A stretch of 5,871 nucleotides of DNA from PBB1 sp043749095 (lineage in GTDB: Bacteria; Pseudomonadota; Gammaproteobacteria; Burkholderiales; Burkholderiaceae_C), in assembly GCA_043749095.1 (NCBI GenBank), contig JAYVEB010000059.1:1-5871 (forward strand), given 5' to 3'. Position 1 is the first letter of the stretch. Every line of letters begins with the position of its first letter. The notes under the pieces are model-generated. The model was given only the letters and a program-made list of their open reading frames with translations, did not search any database and had not been told where the DNA came from. Made by a program: the position numbers and the translations under genes. Shown piece after piece: positions 1 to 5,871 of this stretch.

Positions 1-1
1 T

Positions 2-1984
2 GCGCATGACGCCGGGAAAGGTGTCCCGGCAGAGCTTCTGGGAAAGGACGACTGGCAACTGGCATGGGCTGACCAGGCATCTGGCTATCAGACGGATGAC
101 CGGACCGTGATGGCCTCGGGTGCCTCGAAGCTGCTCTATGAGGAGAAGCTGATTACACCGGATGGGCGAACCTTGTGGGTGAGTACGTCCAAGGTGCCGT
201 TGAGGAATGACGGCGGCGCGATCATCGGGGTGCTTGGCGTCTATGAAGATATCACCGCGCGCAAGCTGGTCGAGGACGGCCTGCGCCGCGTCAACCGTGC
301 GCTGCGCGTGCTCGGCAGTTGCAACCTGGCGCTGGCCCAGGCCCATGACGAGCCCGAACTGCTGGATACCGTGTGCCGCGCGGTGGTCGAGGCCGGCGGG
401 TACGCCATGGCGTGGATTGGCTGGGCTGAAGACGACGAGGTGAAGACGGTGCGCCCGGTGGCGAAGGCGGGCGACGGCGCAGGCTATCTGCAGGAGATTC
501 AAGTTTCGTGGGACGCCGGCAGCCCCTACGGGCGGGGTCTCTCCGGCACGGCGATCCGAGACGCCAGAACACAAGTCAATCAGAACTGGCACACCAACCC
601 GCTGACCGCGCCCTGGCGCGAGTGGGCGCTGCGCAGGGGTTTCGGCTCCAGTATTACGCTGCCGCTGACGGGGCCGAAGCGCTGCCTGGGTTCCCTCAGC
701 GTCTATGCGACTGAGGCTGACGCCTTCGACACGCAAGAAGTGGTTCTGCTGGAAGAACTTGCGCGCAACCTTTCCTACGGCATCCAGGCGCTGCGCGTGC
801 GCAGTGAGCGAGACGCAGCCGAGCAAGCCAGCCGCGCCAAAAGCGCCTTCCTCGCCAACATGAGCCACGAGATCCGCACCCCCCTGAACGCCATCATTGG
901 CCTGAACGACCTGCTGTTGCGCGAAGCCGCCACACCCAAGCAGACCGAGCAACTGGGCAAGGTTGCCGCCGCCGGGCAGCACCTGCTGGCCATCGTCAAC
1001 GACATTCTCGACCTGTCGAAGATCGAGGCCGGCCAAGTGCAGCTGGAAAACAGCGACTTCCACCTGGCGGCCGTCTTCGACCACGTGGTCTCTATCCTCG
1101 GAGGCGCGGCACACGGCAAGGCGCTGCGGTTGACGGCCGACATCACGACCGCACCTGCATGGTTGCGCGGCGACGCCACGCGTTTGCGGCAAGCCCTGCT
1201 GAATTTCGCTGGCAATGCCGTCAAGTTCACACACCAAGGAAGCGTCACCCTGCGGGCCCGCTTGCTCGAAGATGTCGATGGCGAGCTGCTGCTGCACTTC
1301 TCGGTGCAAGACAGCGGCATCGGCATTGCGGCCGACCAGCTGCCGCGCCTGTTCCATGACTTCGAGCAGGCCGACACGTCGACCACACGGCAGTACGGCG
1401 GCACCGGCCTGGGCCTGGCGATCACGCGCAGGCTCGCGCGCCTGATGGGTGGCGATGCAGGTGCCGACAGCACGCCCGGCGTGGGCAGCACCTTCTGGTT
1501 CACAGCGAAGCTGCGACGCGGCCTTGGCGCCGAGCCCGCTGCTGCAGAAGTGTCCGCTGCGACAGCACAAGCCACCGACGTCCAGACGCAGTTGCGCCAG
1601 CGCCATGGGCATGCACGCATCCTGCTGGTCGAGGACAACGAGATCAATCGCGAGCTGGCGCTGTCCTGGCTGCATGACGTGGGCCTGTTGGCGGACACGG
1701 CCAACGATGGACGTGAGGCGGTGCAGCGGGCGCAGGCGGTGGCCTACGATCTGATCCTGATGGACATGCAGATGCCGGTGATGGACGGGCTGGCAGCCAC
1801 GCGGGCCATTCGTGCGTTGCCGGGCGGCGCGACCATGCCCATCCTGGCGATGACCGCCAACGCCTTCGCCGAGGAGCGCGAGCAGTGTCTGGTCGCGGGC
1901 ATGAACGACTTCATCATGAAGCCGGTGAACCTGGGCGCGCTTTACGCCAGCTTACTGAGGTGGCTGGATCAGGCGCTGGATTGA
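2..1984 (+). CDS. Hybrid sensor histidine kinase, PAS-GAF-HisKA-HATPase-REC (5' end outside window)
   Basis: The reading frame is open from base 2 with PAS-type sequence before the first possible start at 107 (GTG), so the gene begins upstream of the window; 660 residues are visible. Domains, counted from base 2: PAS C-terminal part about 1-88 (typical ending VYEDITARK); GAF about 100-262; HisKA about 278-345 with H-box SHEIRTPLN and phospho-His H289; HATPase_c about 388-505 with N-box N405, G1 motif DSGIGI (D437) and G2 motif GGTGLGL (466-472); receiver about 538-655 with acidic pair ED, phospho-acceptor D588, T618 and K640. All catalytic residues are present, so a functional cytoplasmic kinase with an attached receiver is expected. 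No Hpt domain follows the receiver, so a separate phosphotransfer protein would be needed for a full relay. The signal and output are unknown. It converges on the minus-strand operon and is not co-transcribed with it. No membrane segment lies in the visible part. Confidence 0.95.
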   Translation, partial: AHDAGKGVPAELLGKDDWQLAWADQASGYQTDDRTVMASGASKLLYEEKLITPDGRTLWVSTSKVPLRNDGGAIIGVLGVYEDITARKLVEDGLRRVNRALRVLGSCNLALAQAHDEPELLDTVCRAVVEAGGYAMAWIGWAEDDEVKTVRPVAKAGDGAGYLQEIQVSWDAGSPYGRGLSGTAIRDARTQVNQNWHTNPLTAPWREWALRRGFGSSITLPLTGPKRCLGSLSVYATEADAFDTQEVVLLEELARNLSYGIQALRVRSERDAAEQASRAKSAFLANMSHEIRTPLNAIIGLNDLLLREAATPKQTEQLGKVAAAGQHLLAIVNDILDLSKIEAGQVQLENSDFHLAAVFDHVVSILGGAAHGKALRLTADITTAPAWLRGDATRLRQALLNFAGNAVKFTHQGSVTLRARLLEDVDGELLLHFSVQDSGIGIAADQLPRLFHDFEQADTSTTRQYGGTGLGLAITRRLARLMGGDAGADSTPGVGSTFWFTAKLRRGLGAEPAAAEVSAATAQATDVQTQLRQRHGHARILLVEDNEINRELALSWLHDVGLLADTANDGREAVQRAQAVAYDLILMDMQMPVMDGLAATRAIRALPGGATMPILAMTANAFAEEREQCLVAGMNDFIMKPVNLGALYASLLRWLDQALD

Positions 1985-2010
1985 GCGGATGAGCACGCCG
2001 TTCAGGGGGC

Positions 2011-2679
2011 TTACTTGGTGTTCTCGACCAGCCCGTGACGGATGGCGTAGCGCACCATGCCCGCCACATCGTGAACCTGCAGGCGCTGGCTGATCTGGTA
2101 GCGGTGCGCATCCACCGTTTTGGTGGACAGGCCGAGCTCGCGTGCGATGAGCTTGGTGCTCAGGCCGCGCGCCACCATGCACAGCACCTCCAGTTGCCGC
2201 GGCGACAAGGCGCTGTGCGGTAGCGCCGCTTCACCGTGTTGCAGGCTCTGCATCAATGCCCCCGAGGCACTGGGGCTGAGGTAGCGCTGCCCCGCGGCCA
2301 CGGCGCGGATGGCGCTGGTCAGCTCGGCCGGGCCGGCGTCCTTGACGACGTAGCCGGTGGCGCCGGCCTCGAAGGCGCGACGCACGTACTCGGGGTTGAG
2401 GTGCATCGAGAGCATGATGCAGCGCATGCGTTCGCCATGCAGCTCGCGGATGCGGCGCGCCAGCTCAATGCCGTCTTCGCCTCGCAGCGAGATGTCGAGC
2501 ATCGCGATGTCGGGCGGCGCGTTGGCGATGGCGCGCCTGGCCTGCTCGCCGGTGTCGCATTCGATCACTTCGCCGACTTCGGCCTGCAGGTCGCGCTCGA
2601 TCAGCGTGCGCACGCCGGCGCGGAACAGCGCGTGGTCGTCCACGAGCAGCACGCGCAAGACGGCGGGGGCGGATTTCAC
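2011..2679 (-). CDS. NarL/FixJ-family response regulator (REC + LuxR-type HTH)
   Basis: This 222-residue protein has the usual length for the NarL/FixJ family. The receiver (about 8-125) has acidic pair D14-D15, phospho-acceptor D62 (in MLDISL), S91 and K113 (YVVKD). The LuxR-type helix-turn-helix (about 157-217) carries LSPRQLEVL and the recognition region LSTKTVDAHR. It is expected to be phosphorylated at D62 and then bind DNA as a transcription regulator; targets are unknown. The start is a GTG at 2679 that shares four bases (GTGA) with the stop of the upstream sensor kinase. The frame stays open far upstream (an ATG/GTG-type start near 3051), but that stretch is a shadow of the kinase gene and looks nothing like a receiver, so the GTG is preferred. 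The adjacent HisKA_3 kinase is its probable cognate partner, the standard pairing for this regulator family. It is the last gene of the operon, ending 26 nt from the convergent hybrid kinase. Confidence 0.95.
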   Translation of the reverse strand: MKSAPAVLRVLLVDDHALFRAGVRTLIERDLQAEVGEVIECDTGEQARRAIANAPPDIAMLDISLRGEDGIELARRIRELHGERMRCIMLSMHLNPEYVRRAFEAGATGYVVKDAGPAELTSAIRAVAAGQRYLSPSASGALMQSLQHGEAALPHSALSPRQLEVLCMVARGLSTKLIARELGLSTKTVDAHRYQISQRLQVHDVAGMVRYAIRHGLVENTK

Positions 2680-4199
2680 ACGCTGTCCGTCGCCGCGCAA
2701 GGTAAGCGGGCGCGCACGACACTGCCTTCGCCGAAATGCGACTCGACGGTGAGCGTGCCGCCGAGCAATTCCATGCGCTCGCGCATACCGCGCAGGCCCT
2801 GCTGATCGGGGCGACGCTCGGCTTGCGGGTCGAAGCCTGCACCGTCGTCGGTCACGCTGAGGTCCACGGCACTGGCGTGCCAGTTCAAGGCCAGTTGCAC
2901 TGTGGCTGCGCCCGAGTGGCGCAGCGCGTTGGTCACGGCCTGCTGACCGACGCGGAACAGGCCCAGCGCGAGGCGTGGGTCGAGCTGGCAAGGCTCGCCT
3001 TCCGCGGTCATCTCCACGACGATGCCGCCGGCGCGCGCCGCCGCGGCGCACAGTGTCACCAGCGCTGGGCCCAGTCCGAAGGCGCTGAGCTCGCTGGGCG
3101 AGAGTTCACCACAAACCTCGCGCAGGCGGCGCAGCGCCAGATCCACCAGCGGCAGCGCTTCATTCAGCTCGAGCTCACGGCGTGCGGCCAGCGTGGCGGG
3201 GTGCGCCGCCGATCCCAGGTGCAGCTTCAGCAGCGACAGCACCTGACCCAGGTTGTCGTGCAGCTCGCGCGAGACGCTGGCCATCTCGCGTTCGTGAAGA
3301 TCGAGCTGGTTGGCAGAGAGATGCCGCATCTGTGCCTCGGCGCGGCGCAGCTTCTCCTGCAGAGCCACCGCGTCGGACATGTCCGTGGCGGTGATGACGG
3401 CGCCCAGCACTGTGCCGTCCTCGGCCAGCAACGGCGCAGCGCCGCAACTGAAGTGACGCTCCAGACCAGCACGCGGCTGCACCCGCATCAGGCGCGGTGC
3501 CACCGTCTCGCGCTGATGCAGGGCGTGCTCGCCGGGCCAATCTTGCCGCCGAATGGGCATGCCCGTGTCCGACCACCAACCGCGCAGGCCCTTGAAGCCG
3601 CGTTCCTGCAGGGCAGGGCCACCCATCATCTCGGCGGCTTGTCGGTTGGCGCGGACCACCTCGCCATCGGGCGAAAGCAGCCACAGCCCCACCGGCACCT
3701 GGTCGACGATGGCCTGGTTGACCCGCTGCTGGCGTTCAAGCTGTTCGTGCAGGCGCGTCTGCGCGTGTTGAGCGTCGGCCTCGGCGAGCTCGCGTGCAAT
3801 GACCAAGGGCAGCCGCTCGCTGCGTGACTTGGGCAGGAAGTCATTGGCCCCTGCCTTCAACACCGCGACGGCCTGCTCTTCGCCCACCAGGCCCGACATC
3901 ACCAGCACCGGCAGCAGTGGCCAGCGCCGGCGCAGCGCGGCCACGGTGGCCACCACGTCGTAGCCTGGCATGTGGTAGTCGGTGATTACAAGGTCGGGCC
4001 GGTGCTCGGCAATGCGCTCGACGAGGCCGTCGCAGCCCGTCAGTCGCAGCACCGACTCCAGCGACGGGTAGTGGTCGCACAGCCGCATCTCCAGCAACTC
4101 GGCGTCGAGCTCGGAGTCGTCGATGAGGACCACGCGGCGCAGCCGCGGCACGCGATGTGCGGCATCGGCACGCCGCGAGTCAGGCGTGCTGAACGGCAT
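2676..4199 (-). CDS. Sensor histidine kinase with N-terminal receiver: REC-PAS-HisKA_3-HATPase (NarX/UhpB/DegS type)
   Basis: Counted from the ATG at 4199 (507 residues): receiver about 21-135 with D27-D28, phospho-acceptor D74 (VITDYHMPG), S102 and K124; a charged, Gln-rich helical linker about 136-160; PAS about 160-290; HisKA_3 dimerisation domain with H314 in the motif RELHDNLGQ; HATPase_c about 415-500 with N-box N424, G1 motif DDGAGFD (451-457) and the family motif QGLRGMRERM. H314 is followed by D-x-x-x-Q, the motif linked to phosphatase activity in NarX-like kinases, so both kinase and phosphatase roles are plausible. No membrane segment is seen. The likely partner is the NarL-type regulator encoded immediately downstream with a 4-nt overlap. 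The N-terminal receiver implies control by another phosphodonor or phosphatase. Start choice: the ATG at 4199 has GGAG nine bases upstream and overlaps the preceding gene by 20 nt. An ATG at 4214, five codons earlier, is possible but has a poorer ribosome site. Confidence 0.93.
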   Translation of the reverse strand: MPFSTPDSRRADAAHRVPRLRRVVLIDDSELDAELLEMRLCDHYPSLESVLRLTGCDGLVERIAEHRPDLVITDYHMPGYDVVATVAALRRRWPLLPVLVMSGLVGEEQAVAVLKAGANDFLPKSRSERLPLVIARELAEADAQHAQTRLHEQLERQQRVNQAIVDQVPVGLWLLSPDGEVVRANRQAAEMMGGPALQERGFKGLRGWWSDTGMPIRRQDWPGEHALHQRETVAPRLMRVQPRAGLERHFSCGAAPLLAEDGTVLGAVITATDMSDAVALQEKLRRAEAQMRHLSANQLDLHEREMASVSRELHDNLGQVLSLLKLHLGSAAHPATLAARRELELNEALPLVDLALRRLREVCGELSPSELSAFGLGPALVTLCAAAARAGGIVVEMTAEGEPCQLDPRLALGLFRVGQQAVTNALRHSGAATVQLALNWHASAVDLSVTDDGAGFDPQAERRPDQQGLRGMRERMELLGGTLTVESHFGEGSVVRARLPCAATDSV

Positions 4200-5751
4200 G
4201 AATCGCGTCTCCATCCGAACTCGCCATTACCGGCGCGGGCAGGAAAATGTGGATGCGCGCTCCTTGACCTGGCGGGCTCTCGGCCCAGGCCCAGCCCCGC
4301 AGGCGGTCAACTGCACGTGCCACGGTGGCCAGGCCGATCCCGGTGCCTTCGAAATCGGCCTGGGCATGCAGGCGCTGGAACGGCATGAACAGCGCGTGCG
4401 CCGCCGCGGCGTCGAATCCGACGCCGTTGTCGGCCACCGTCAGCACCTGTCCGGCAGCGCAAGGCTGAGCGCTGATCTCGATGCGGGCGACGGGCACGTT
4501 CGCGCTGTACTTCCAGGCGTTGCCGAGCAGGTTCTCGAACACCACGCCGAGCAGTTGCAGGTCGGCATGCGCCGTCACGCCAGCGGGCAGCACCCACTGC
4601 ACCTGCCGTTGCGGCTGTGCGTTCTGAAGCGCGTCGATCATCGGCTGGCACAGTGTGGCCACGTCGACCTTGCCCACACGCAGCGCCATGCTCGCAACGC
4701 GACCCAGCGAGAGCAGGTCCTGGATGATGTGGTTCATCTGCTCGGCGCTGCGGCGCACGAGGCCCAGCATGCGCCGGCCGTGGTCGTTCATCGCCGGCCC
4801 GTGCTTTTTCTCCAGGAGTTCGGCAAAACCGCGAACGCCATTGAGGGGATTCTGCAGGTCCTGGGAGAGCGCCCGGTTGAAAAACTCGAGGTCGCGCACG
4901 GTGTGCTGCAGCGTCTGCGTTCGCTCGCTCACGCGCGCCTCGAGCTCTTCGTGGCGCACCGCCAGCGCCTGTTCGGTGCGCTTGCGATCGCTGATGTCGC
5001 GCTCGACCGAGAACCAGTAGCGGTACCAGCCGCGCGCGTCGGCCACCGGCGAGATCGTCATTTCCACCCAGTAGGGCTCACCGGTGCGCGTGTAGTTGAG
5101 CAGTTCGACCGTGACCTGCTGCCACTGCGCGAGCGCCTCACGGATGCGCTGGCGCTCGGCCAGGCTGGTCTCCGGGCCTTGCAACATGCGCGGGTCGCGG
5201 CCCAGCAGCGCGTCACGGGGGTAGCCTGTGCGGCGCTCCACCGCGGCGTTGACGTAGACGATGGGCCGGTCGCCATCGGCATTGGCATCGGCCTGGGTCA
5301 CCACGATCATGTCGTCGGCGCTCTCGAGGCACTCGTACAGCAGCTTGATCTCGTTCGCCGCGGCGCACTGTTCAGTGACGTCGGTGGCGAAGACGATGCG
5401 CGCCTCGCGGCCACCCCAGTCGATGTCGGCAGCCCTCACGCGCACCGCGAGTTCAACGCCGGCACGCGTGCGGTGAATCCAGTCGCTCTGCTCGCTGAGC
5501 GGCTCGCCCTCGGTGCGCGCGGCGAGGAGCGCACGCAGGCGTTCGGCCTCGGCGGGCGGGCGGATGACGGCGATGTCCAGCGCCAGCAGTTCGGCGCGCG
5601 AGTAACCGTACAAACGCTCGGCTGCCGGGTTGGCGTCGAGGAAGGCCAGCGTTCGCCGGTCGTAAACCCAGCACGGCAGTGGCATCTGCAGGTACATCTG
5701 CCGGTACGAGCCTTCTTGCTCGGCGGCGGGGCGGGTGGGGGAGTCCAGCAT
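4180..5751 (-). CDS. PAS-PAS-HisKA-like-HATPase protein lacking the phospho-accepting histidine (probable pseudo-histidine kinase)
   Basis: Counted from the ATG at 5751 (523 residues): PAS 1 about 15-130; PAS 2 about 135-262, LOV-like with GRDPRMLQGPET and ELLNYTRTGEPYW; coiled-coil linker about 262-292; HisKA-like domain about 283-350; HATPase_c about 400-505. The ATP site looks intact: N411 in ENLLGNAWKYS, D441 in DNGVGFD, and GTGIGLA. The H-box, normally SHDLRAPL in this group, reads SQDLQNPL, so Q297 (codon CAG at 4863-4861) replaces the phosphorylated histidine. No frameshift or stop is present, so this is not a decayed gene. Canonical autophosphorylation is not expected; a phosphatase, scaffold or allosteric role is possible. 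No membrane segment is seen. The gene begins 7 nt after the previous stop and overlaps the REC-PAS kinase by 20 nt, so the two proteins probably work together. A GTG at 5793 would add 14 residues but overlap the upstream gene by 35 nt. Neither start has a strong Shine-Dalgarno sequence. Confidence 0.92.
   Translation of the reverse strand: MLDSPTRPAAEQEGSYRQMYLQMPLPCWVYDRRTLAFLDANPAAERLYGYSRAELLALDIAVIRPPAEAERLRALLAARTEGEPLSEQSDWIHRTRAGVELAVRVRAADIDWGGREARIVFATDVTEQCAAANEIKLLYECLESADDMIVVTQADANADGDRPIVYVNAAVERRTGYPRDALLGRDPRMLQGPETSLAERQRIREALAQWQQVTVELLNYTRTGEPYWVEMTISPVADARGWYRYWFSVERDISDRKRTEQALAVRHEELEARVSERTQTLQHTVRDLEFFNRALSQDLQNPLNGVRGFAELLEKKHGPAMNDHGRRMLGLVRRSAEQMNHIIQDLLSLGRVASMALRVGKVDVATLCQPMIDALQNAQPQRQVQWVLPAGVTAHADLQLLGVVFENLLGNAWKYSANVPVARIEISAQPCAAGQVLTVADNGVGFDAAAAHALFMPFQRLHAQADFEGTGIGLATVARAVDRLRGWAWAESPPGQGARIHIFLPAPVMASSDGDAIHAVQHA
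4209..4212 (-). promoter_or_regulatory. Shine-Dalgarno sequence (GGAG) for the REC-PAS-HisKA_3 kinase
   Basis: GGAG lies nine bases upstream of the ATG at 4199 and inside the end of the preceding gene. It favours 4199 over the ATG at 4214, which itself overlaps this motif. Its position within the upstream coding region fits translational coupling of the two genes. Confidence 0.55.
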
Positions 5752-5758
5752 GGCCAGC

Positions 5759-5869
5759 TCAGCGTTGTGAGAGAGCCTGTTCGAGCCGCGCACCGTCGAG
5801 CCGCGCCAGATCGCCCGGTAACTGCACCTGGCGCGACCCGGTGTCGAGCACCAGGCAGGGCGTGACGCG
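5759..5869 (-). CDS. C-terminal end of an unidentified protein (5' part outside window)
   Basis: Thirty-six codons and a TGA stop (5761-5759) are visible in the frame that continues past the right edge. The residues look like real coding sequence: they include VTPCLVLDTG and LPGDLARLDG, with G/C-rich third positions and a plausible helical ending (ARLEQALSQR). The stop lies 7 nt before the ATG at 5751, the spacing expected for the preceding gene of the same operon. I do not recognise the family from this fragment and assign no function. An alternative is a chance open frame: the frame starting with the GTG at 5793 covers part of the same bases, but only weakly competes because it carries no conserved sequence there. 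Confidence 0.6.
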   Translation of the reverse strand, partial: RVTPCLVLDTGSRQVQLPGDLARLDGARLEQALSQR

Positions 5870-5871
5870 GA

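Noticed and set aside
775..1704. A 309-codon open frame on the minus strand inside the hybrid kinase
   Set aside because: The composition is Ser/Arg/Ala-rich and shows no motif, and the plus strand encodes the conserved H-box and ATP-binding motifs there.
2680..3051. N-terminal extension of the response regulator up to base 3051
   Set aside because: The added 124 residues are Arg-rich and out of frame with the sensor kinase that occupies the same bases. The receiver starts normally just after the GTG at 2679.
2736..3827. A 363-codon open frame on the plus strand, antisense to the REC-PAS-HisKA_3 kinase
   Set aside because: It has no domain signal, while the minus strand carries a complete receiver, PAS and kinase. 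It is a codon-bias shadow.
4180..5751. Treating the PAS-PAS protein as a pseudogene
   Set aside because: There is no frameshift or internal stop, the ATP-binding motifs are intact, and it overlaps the next gene. Only the phospho-His is altered.
5752..5793. GTG at 5793 as start of the pseudokinase
   Set aside because: It would overlap the upstream gene by 35 nt and add 14 residues without conserved features. It cannot be excluded, but the ATG at 5751, 7 nt after the upstream stop, is preferred.
4123..5865. A 580-codon open frame on the plus strand, antisense to the pseudokinase
   Set aside because: Its translation is rich in His, Arg, Gln, Val and Leu with no recognisable domain. Such long antisense frames arise in GC-rich genes, and the opposite strand encodes clear PAS and HATPase domains.

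Overview
The window is GC-rich, with strong G/C preference at third codon positions and very little intergenic DNA. It contains only signal-transduction genes plus the tail of one unrecognised gene. The protein style (PAS/GAF hybrid kinases with many Ala, Arg and Leu residues) and the base composition suggest a betaproteobacterium, most likely Burkholderiales (Comamonadaceae or the Rubrivivax/Leptothrix group). This is inferred from general resemblance, not from a database match.

Layout. Bases 2-1984 (+) hold a hybrid histidine kinase with its N-terminus cut off by the window edge: PAS-GAF-HisKA-HATPase-REC. It converges, across a 26-base gap, on a tightly packed minus-strand operon. In transcription order the operon contains: (i) the last 36 codons of an unidentified gene (5869-5759); (ii) a PAS-PAS-HisKA-like-HATPase protein (5751-4180); (iii) a REC-PAS-HisKA_3-HATPase sensor kinase of the NarX/UhpB type (4199-2676); (iv) a NarL/FixJ-type LuxR response regulator (2679-2011). 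Gap and overlaps are 7 nt, then 20 nt overlap, then 4 nt overlap (GTGA), so co-transcription and translational coupling are likely. None of the proteins shows a transmembrane segment, so sensing is probably cytoplasmic.

Working model. The REC-PAS-HisKA_3 protein has every residue needed to autophosphorylate (H314) and pass phosphate to D62 of the NarL-type regulator, which would then bind DNA. Its N-terminal receiver (D74) is an extra input. The natural partner for that input is the PAS-PAS protein next door, but that protein has Gln (Q297) where the phospho-accepting His should be. Its ATP-binding motifs are intact, and so is a D-x-x-N motif resembling the phosphatase motif of HisKA proteins. 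It therefore looks like a pseudokinase that may act as a phosphatase or allosteric partner instead of a phosphodonor. This is the most interesting point in the window. The second PAS domain of the same protein also looks like a LOV domain that has lost its photoactive cysteine.

No tRNA, rRNA, CRISPR array, insertion sequence, clear terminator or promoter was seen. The operon promoter must lie beyond the right edge.
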